From positions 62,001 through 126,000 of the forward strand of contig NZ_JASERU010000007.1 in the NCBI RefSeq assembly GCF_030504985.1: a stretch of DNA of 64,000 bases, in the 5' to 3' direction. The notes beneath the pieces are model-generated. The model was not told the DNA's origin, did not search any database, and saw only the letters and a list, made by a program, of their open reading frames with translations. Below are positions 59,607 through 64,000 of the stretch, piece by piece (positions within the stretch are counted from its first letter, which is position 1; each line of letters opens with the position of its first letter). A program made the position numbers and the translations under genes. Source of the DNA: Fulvimonas sp. R45. Its GTDB lineage: Bacteria > Pseudomonadota > Gammaproteobacteria > Xanthomonadales > Rhodanobacteraceae.

Positions 59607-60239
59607 TCAGCGGCGCGATTCGGTCGCCATGCGCACCGCCAGCGCCGCCAGCACGGTGCCCATCAGCCAGCGCTGCACGGCCAGCCAGCCGGGGCGCGCA
59701 GCGAGGAAGCCGGCGATGGCGCCGGCGCTCAGCACGATCAGCGCGTTCACGCTCAGGCTGATCGCCATCTGCGTGGCGCCCAGCACCACCGACTGCAGCA
59801 GCACGCTGCCGTGCCCGGGCGTGATGAACTGCGGCAGCAGCGACAGGTACAGCACGGCTGCCTTCGGGTTCAGCAGGTTGGTGAGGAAGCCCATCGCGAA
59901 CAGCCGCCGCGGCGGATCGCGCTGCAACTGGCGCAACTGGAACGGCGAGCGCCCGCCCGGCCGCACCGCCTGCCAGGCCAGGTAGAGCAGGTAGGCCGCG
60001 CCGGCCAGGCGCAGCGCGTCGTAGGCCAGCGGCACCGTGAGCAGCAGCGCGGTGATGCCGAACGCGGCGCACAGCATGTACAGCAGGAAGGCCAGTCCCA
60101 CGCCCGCCAGCGAGAGCAGGCCCGCGGCGCGGCCCTGGCAGAGCGTGCGCGAGATCAGGTAGAGCATGTTCGGTCCCGGCGTCAGCACGAGGCCGAGTGC
60201 GACGAGGGCGAAGGCGAGCAGCTTGGCAGGGTCGGGCAT
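59607..60239 (-). CDS. LysE/RhtB family amino acid exporter
   Basis: A 210-residue protein with six hydrophobic helices. The family motif TPGPNMLYLISRTLCQGRAA is in the first loop and GFLTNLLNPKAAVLYLSLLP in the middle. RhtB-type members export threonine, homoserine or related amino acids. It is convergent with the SNF2 gene (6 bp between stops) and 52 bp downstream of the aldo/keto reductase gene on the same strand. Confidence 0.93.
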   Translation of the reverse strand: MPDPAKLLAFALVALGLVLTPGPNMLYLISRTLCQGRAAGLLSLAGVGLAFLLYMLCAAFGITALLLTVPLAYDALRLAGAAYLLYLAWQAVRPGGRSPFQLRQLQRDPPRRLFAMGFLTNLLNPKAAVLYLSLLPQFITPGHGSVLLQSVVLGATQMAISLSVNALIVLSAGAIAGFLAARPGWLAVQRWLMGTVLAALAVRMATESRR

Positions 60240-60291
60240 GGGGCATATTCCGAGGGGTGATGTGTGTGCGCCGCTCGCGCGGCCGTGTGCT

Positions 60292-61236
60292 TCAGCGGCT
60301 GGCCTGGTCCAGCCGCGCGACCTCGTCGGCGGCCAGCTCGAGCCGCGCCGCGCCCAGCAGTTCGTGCAATTGCTCCACGCGGGTGGCGCCGGCGATGGGC
60401 GCGGTGATGCCGGGGCGCGCCATCAGCCAGGCCAGCGCCACCTGGGCCGGGGTGGCGCGGTGCGCGGCCGCCACCTCGTCCAGCGCGGCCAGCACGCCGA
60501 GGCCGTGCGGGTCCAGGTATTTCTTCACCGCGCCGCCGCGCGCGGCGCTCTTGGCCAGGTCGGCCTCGCTGCGGTACTTGCCGGTGAGGAAGCCGCTGGC
60601 CAGGCCGTAGTAGCAGATCACGCCCAGTTCCTCGCGGCGCGCCAGCGGCTCCAGCGCGTCCTCGTAGCCGGCACGCGCCACCAGGTTGTATTCCGGCTGC
60701 AGGCTCTCGTAGCGCGGCAGGCCGTGTCGCCGCGACACGGCCAGCGCCTCGGCGAGGCGGTCGGCACCGTAGTTGGAGGCGCCGATGGCGCGCACCTTGC
60801 CTTCCTCGATCAGCCGCGCGAACGCGCCCAGGGTGTCCTCCAGCGGCACGCTGGCGTCGTCCTGGTGCGCCTGGTAGAGGTCGATGCGGTCGGTCTGCAG
60901 GCGGCGCAGCGAGCCTTCCACCGCCTGGCGGATGTTCAGCGGCGACAGGCCGGGATGCTCGGCCCACTTCGCCACCTTGGTGGCGATCAGCACGCGGTCG
61001 CGCTTGCCGCCCTGCTTCAGCCACTTGCCGATCAGGGTCTCCGATTCGCCGCCACGGTTGCCCGGCACCCAGGCGGAATAGACGTCCGCGGTGTCGACCA
61101 GGTTGAAGCCGGCGTCGACGAAGGCGTCCAGCAGCTCGAACGAGCGCCGTTCGTCGACGCTCCAGCCGAACACGTTGCCACCGAGGGCGAGCGGCGCCAC
61201 CTGCAGGGGCGAGTGGCCGAGTCTGCGCGTTTGCAT
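60292..61236 (-). CDS. Aldo/keto reductase
   Basis: A 314-residue TIM-barrel oxidoreductase: RRLGHSPLQVAPLALGGNVF at the N-terminus, NLVDTADVYSA with the catalytic Asp and Tyr, VLIATKVAKWAE with the Lys, and RIDLYQAHQDDAS with the His. LASGFLTGKYRSEADLAKSA and APIAGATRVEQLHELL bind NADPH. It is of the YajO/TasA-like general reductase type; the substrate is unknown. It may be co-transcribed with the LysE gene. It is divergent from the GH3 gene. Confidence 0.93.
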   Translation of the reverse strand: MQTRRLGHSPLQVAPLALGGNVFGWSVDERRSFELLDAFVDAGFNLVDTADVYSAWVPGNRGGESETLIGKWLKQGGKRDRVLIATKVAKWAEHPGLSPLNIRQAVEGSLRRLQTDRIDLYQAHQDDASVPLEDTLGAFARLIEEGKVRAIGASNYGADRLAEALAVSRRHGLPRYESLQPEYNLVARAGYEDALEPLARREELGVICYYGLASGFLTGKYRSEADLAKSAARGGAVKKYLDPHGLGVLAALDEVAAAHRATPAQVALAWLMARPGITAPIAGATRVEQLHELLGAARLELAADEVARLDQASR

Positions 61237-61314
61237 GGGTTTCTCCGTGGGGATGGGTATGATCGGGAGTCCGTCGCCGTGCGGCGGCATGGTTCCGACC
61301 CTAAGGGAGGCTGC

Positions 61315-63510
61315 ATGAAAGGCAAGTCCAGGCACCTGTTGCGCGCCACCGTCCTCGCCGCGGCACTGCTGGGCGGCACCGCCGCCGCCGCGACGCATCC
61401 GTGGATGAATCCCGCGCAGTCGCCCGACGCCCGCGCCGCCGCACTGGAGTCGCAGCTTACCCAGGGCGAGAAGCTGCAGCTGGTCCACAGCCTGTTCGGC
61501 GAACCCAGCCCGGACAAGGGCCTGCCGAAACCCGCCGGCGCGCTGGGCTCGGCCGGCTACGTGCCGGGCATTCCCCGGCTCGGCGTCCCCGCGCTGCAGG
61601 AGAGCGACGCCGGCCTGGGCGTGGCCAACCCCCTCGAAGTGCGCCCCGGCGACGGTGCGACCTCGCTGCCGGCGGGGCTGGCGGTGGCGGCCAGCTGGGA
61701 CCCGGCGATCGCCTACGCCGGCGGCGCGATGATCGGCGGCGAGGCGCACGCCAAGGGCTTCAACGTGCTGCTGGCCGGCGGCATCGACCTCGAGCGCGAG
61801 CCGCGCAACGGCCGCAACTTCGAATATGCCGGCGAGGACCCGCTGCTGGCCGGCACCATGGTCGGCGCGGCGATCCGCGGCATCCAGAGCCGGCACGTGC
61901 TGTCCACCATCAAGCACTACGCGCTCAACGACCAGGAGACCGCGCGCACCACCGTCGACGTGCGCATCGGCGAGCAGGCCGCGCGCGAGTCCGACCTGCT
62001 CGCCTTCGAGCTGGCGATCGAGCACGGCCACCCCGGTGCGGTGATGTGCTCGTACAACAAGGTCAACGGCGACTGGGCCTGCGAGAACGATGTCCTGCTC
62101 AACCGGGTGCTGAAGGGCGACTGGAAATACCCGGGCTTCGTGATGTCCGACTGGGGCGCGGTGCACAGCGCGGCCAAGGCGGCCAATGCCGGCCTGGACC
62201 AGGAATCGGCCGGCGACGCGTTCGACGCCCAGGTGTACTTCGACGCGCCGCTGAAGGCCGCGCTGGCCAGCGGCGAGGTGAAGCAGGCGCGGCTGGACGA
62301 CATGGTCCACCGCATCCTGCGCAGCATGTTCGCCGCCGGGCTGTTCGACCATCCCGCCGCCAAGGCGCCGATCGACGTGGCGGCCAGCATGGCGGTGGCG
62401 CGGCGCGCGGAGGAAGCCGGCGCGGTGCTGTTGCGCAACCAGCACGACCTGCTGCCGCTGGCGCGGCCGGCGTCGATCGCGGTGATCGGCGCGCACGCGG
62501 ACAAGGGCGTGCTGGCCGGCGGCGGTTCCTCGCTGGTGCTGCCGCGCGGCGGCAATGCGGTGCCGGGGCTGAAGCCGACAAGCTGGCCCGGCCCCGTGGT
62601 GTACGACCCGTCCGCGCCGCTGGCGGCGATCCGCGCGCTGGCCGGCAAGGCGCGGGTGGATTTCGCCTCCGGCGACGACGTGGCCGCGGCCGCCGCGCTG
62701 GCGGCGAAGGCGCAGGTGGCGGTGGTGTTCGCGCGGCAATGGGCGGCCGAGTCGGTGGACGCCGCCGACCTCGCGCTGCCCGACCGCCAGGACGCGCTGG
62801 TCGAGGCGGTGGCCAAGGCCAACCCGCACACGGTGGTGGTGCTGGAGACCAACAGCCCGGTGGCGATGCCGTGGCTGGACCGGGTGGACGCGGTGCTGGC
62901 GGCCTGGTACCCGGGCAGCGCGGGCGGCGAGGCGATCGCCGACCTGCTGTTCGGCAAGGTCGATCCTTCCGGCCGCCTGCCGATCACCTGGCCGCGCGAC
63001 CGGGCGCAGCTGCCGCGCCCGGTACTGGAAGGCGCCGGCGCTCCCGCGGGCGCGCCGCCGCCGGCGTCGGTGGATTACGGCATCGAGGGCGCCGACGTGG
63101 GCTACCGCTGGTTCCAGCGCCAGGGGCTGCAGCCGCTGTTCCCGTTCGGCTACGGGCTGAGCTACACGCGCTTCGAGCAGGGCGCGGCGAAGGTGGCCCT
63201 GCACGACGGCCTGCCGCAGGTGAGCGTGGCGGTGCGCAACGTCGGCAAGCGCGCCGGCGCCGACGTGGTGCAGGTGTATGCGCAGGTGCCTGGTTCGACC
63301 GTGCGCCGGCTGGCCGGCTTCGCCAAGGTGGCGCTGGAACCGGGCGAATCGCGCACGGTGCAGGTGGCGCTGGAGCCGCGCCTGCTGTCCGACTTCGACG
63401 TCGCGAAGCAGCGCTGGGTGCTGCATGGCGGCGACTACGCGCTGTACGTCGGCAGGTCGGCGACCGACCTGGCGGCGCCGGTGCACGTGCGGCTGCCCGC
63501 GCGCGACTGA
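61315..63510 (+). CDS. GH3 family beta-glucosidase-like glycoside hydrolase, secreted
   Basis: A 731-residue periplasmic glycosidase. The signal peptide (about 1-25, ending AAAAT) precedes the (beta/alpha)8 domain: LPAGLAVAASWDPAIAYAGG, RNGRNFEYAGEDPLLAGTMV, KHYALNDQETARTTVDVRIG, and the nucleophile Asp279 in GFVMSDWGAVHSAAKAANAG. The alpha/beta sandwich (about 365-600) and a C-terminal fibronectin III-like domain (from about 625) complete the BglX-type plan. The enzyme releases glucose or related sugars from beta-glucosides. The ribosome-binding site GGGAGG is 5 bp before the ATG. No sugar uptake gene accompanies it. Confidence 0.93.
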   Translation: MKGKSRHLLRATVLAAALLGGTAAAATHPWMNPAQSPDARAAALESQLTQGEKLQLVHSLFGEPSPDKGLPKPAGALGSAGYVPGIPRLGVPALQESDAGLGVANPLEVRPGDGATSLPAGLAVAASWDPAIAYAGGAMIGGEAHAKGFNVLLAGGIDLEREPRNGRNFEYAGEDPLLAGTMVGAAIRGIQSRHVLSTIKHYALNDQETARTTVDVRIGEQAARESDLLAFELAIEHGHPGAVMCSYNKVNGDWACENDVLLNRVLKGDWKYPGFVMSDWGAVHSAAKAANAGLDQESAGDAFDAQVYFDAPLKAALASGEVKQARLDDMVHRILRSMFAAGLFDHPAAKAPIDVAASMAVARRAEEAGAVLLRNQHDLLPLARPASIAVIGAHADKGVLAGGGSSLVLPRGGNAVPGLKPTSWPGPVVYDPSAPLAAIRALAGKARVDFASGDDVAAAAALAAKAQVAVVFARQWAAESVDAADLALPDRQDALVEAVAKANPHTVVVLETNSPVAMPWLDRVDAVLAAWYPGSAGGEAIADLLFGKVDPSGRLPITWPRDRAQLPRPVLEGAGAPAGAPPPASVDYGIEGADVGYRWFQRQGLQPLFPFGYGLSYTRFEQGAAKVALHDGLPQVSVAVRNVGKRAGADVVQVYAQVPGSTVRRLAGFAKVALEPGESRTVQVALEPRLLSDFDVAKQRWVLHGGDYALYVGRSATDLAAPVHVRLPARD

Positions 63511-63531
63511 CGCGATCACGCGAAGATCGCG

Positions 63532-63735
63532 TCAGCCGCAGGCCTGCGGATCGGTCGGCAGCCGCAGCGCTCCGGCCAGCCGGGCGGGCCAGCGGGCCGG
63601 CGCCGGGGCGGCGGGCGCGGACGGCCGCTTGCGGCCGGGCTTCGGCGTGGGGTCGAGGCGCGCCAGGCGCCGGGCCAGCGCCGGGTCGTGGATGTGGCCG
63701 TGCAGGAACAGCAGATCGGTCCAGAGCGAGCTCAT
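63532..63735 (-). CDS. Small hypothetical protein
   Basis: A 67-residue protein beginning MSSLWTDLLFLHGHIHDPAL and continuing with a basic Pro/Ala-rich tail (KPGRKRPSAPAAPAPARWPA). The frame is open upstream to 63837, but the ATG at 63735 gives a compact protein with a conserved-looking amphipathic start. It diverges from the LysR gene with about 107 bp between. I do not recognise a family; it could be regulated by the LysR protein. Confidence 0.55.
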   Translation of the reverse strand: MSSLWTDLLFLHGHIHDPALARRLARLDPTPKPGRKRPSAPAAPAPARWPARLAGALRLPTDPQACG

Positions 63736-63842
63736 GGCGGGGAGATCCGTGGGCTTGGGGGGTGTGGGGACGCTCAAGCTACCGCCGGCCCATGTCCCCA
63801 AAAAGCGATATATTTGCAAGCCAGTCTTGAGGGGCATTCAAG

Positions 63843-64000
63843 GTGAGCCGCATCCCGCTGGGCCTGTTGCAGCAGTTCGTGCTGGTCGCCCGGCAGGGCA
63901 ACCTGTCGCGCGCGGCGGAGCAGGCCAACCTCACCGTCAGCGCGCTCAGCCATCAGATGCGCCAGCTGGAGGAACGGCTGGAGCGGCGCCTGTTCGAGCG
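63843..64000 (+). CDS. LysR family transcriptional regulator, C-terminus beyond window
   Basis: Only the first 52 codons are present: GTG start, then the LysR HTH (LLQQFVLVARQGNLSRAAEQ, ANLTVSALSHQMRQLEERLE) ending RRLFER. The ribosome-binding site GAGGGG (63829-63834) is 8 bp before the GTG. The effector domain lies outside the window. It is divergent from the small gene at 63532-63735 and may control it or genes to the right. Confidence 0.88.
   Translation, partial: MSRIPLGLLQQFVLVARQGNLSRAAEQANLTVSALSHQMRQLEERLERRLFE

Noticed and set aside
60292-63519. Minus-strand open frame running through GH3 into the aldo/keto reductase
   Set aside because: Only its last 314 residues (60292-61236) match a family; the part opposite GH3 is an antisense shadow, so the reductase start is set at 61236.
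1-64000. tRNA, rRNA, insertion sequence or prophage genes
   Set aside because: None of the intergenic gaps shows a tRNA-like cloverleaf that I could recognise, and no transposase, integrase or phage structural protein is encoded; dispersed palindromes are too short to be autonomous elements.

Overview
The window is very GC-rich bacterial chromosome with dense, short-spaced genes and strong third-position G/C bias. The gene content points to a gammaproteobacterium of the order Lysobacterales (Xanthomonadales), probably Rhodanobacteraceae (Dyella/Rhodanobacter/Luteibacter-like). The reasons are an S46 dipeptidyl peptidase, a large Oar/TonB-type receptor, PssA of the phospholipase-D type, a PlsB of the long HxxxxD type, rdgC, ttcA, and the secB-gpsA and rpmB-rpmG arrangements. 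This placement is inference from families, not from a marker-gene comparison.

Layout. 1-5368: the start of an S46 peptidase gene (minus) diverges from a MarR regulator followed by an AaeB/AaeX/AaeA-like efflux operon, with a perfect 7-bp-arm palindrome between them. 5649-8304: a TauE/SafE permease, a polytopic membrane protein, an ECF sigma factor and its overlapping membrane partner. 8381-16281: housekeeping genes (pssA, ydcH-like, ttcA, an aromatic/aspartate aminotransferase, rdgC, a YgjP-like metalloprotease, YciI, an ICMT-like methyltransferase, a sterol-desaturase-family hydroxylase). 16447-19432: an alpha/beta hydrolase and an M1 aminopeptidase. 19578-23753: a four-gene operon (DUF3348, DUF802, MotB/OmpA-like, DUF2894) that reads as an ion-driven inner-membrane motor of the MotAB/TolQR/ZorAB type. 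23800-30674: glutathione transferases, prolyl iminopeptidase, a Tat-exported phosphatase, an Lrp/AsnC regulator divergent from an EamA transporter, and ubiE. 30809-33937: a periplasmic sulfur/cytochrome operon ending in TsdA (thiosulfate dehydrogenase/tetrathionate reductase). 34125-40101: plsB, a lipoprotein, an e(P4)-like acid phosphatase and an AI-2E-family permease. 40335-43211: an isolated TonB-dependent receptor with an AT-rich leader and a strong terminator. 43343-48455: rep, tdk, two uncharacterised genes and mutM. 48480-51845: a Gld-type ABC exporter set. 52027-56489: a fatty-acid desaturase, a DUF3016 protein, rpmG, rpmB, secB and gpsA. 56580-64000: a SNF2-family helicase, a LysE exporter, an aldo/keto reductase, a GH3 glycosidase and the start of a LysR regulator.

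Scattered between genes are at least four families of palindromic intergenic elements (CCCTCCCC/GGGGAGGG, CTCTCCCC/GGGGAGAG, GTCATTCCGGCGCAGG, and TTCGACTCCG/CGGAGTCGAA). They sit mostly at 3' ends of genes and probably act as REP/BIME-like repeats or mRNA 3' structures. I saw no tRNA, rRNA, CRISPR array, transposase, integrase or prophage gene.

The most interesting locus is the 19.6-23.8 kb operon. Its DUF802 protein has a four-helix MotA/ZorA-like channel plus a helical tail of about 535 residues, and its partner has the MotB/ZorB transmembrane Asp and an OmpA-like peptidoglycan-binding domain. They are flanked by two proteins of unknown function instead of the known Zorya effectors. The second is the DsrE / orphan binding protein / diheme cytochrome / TsdA operon.
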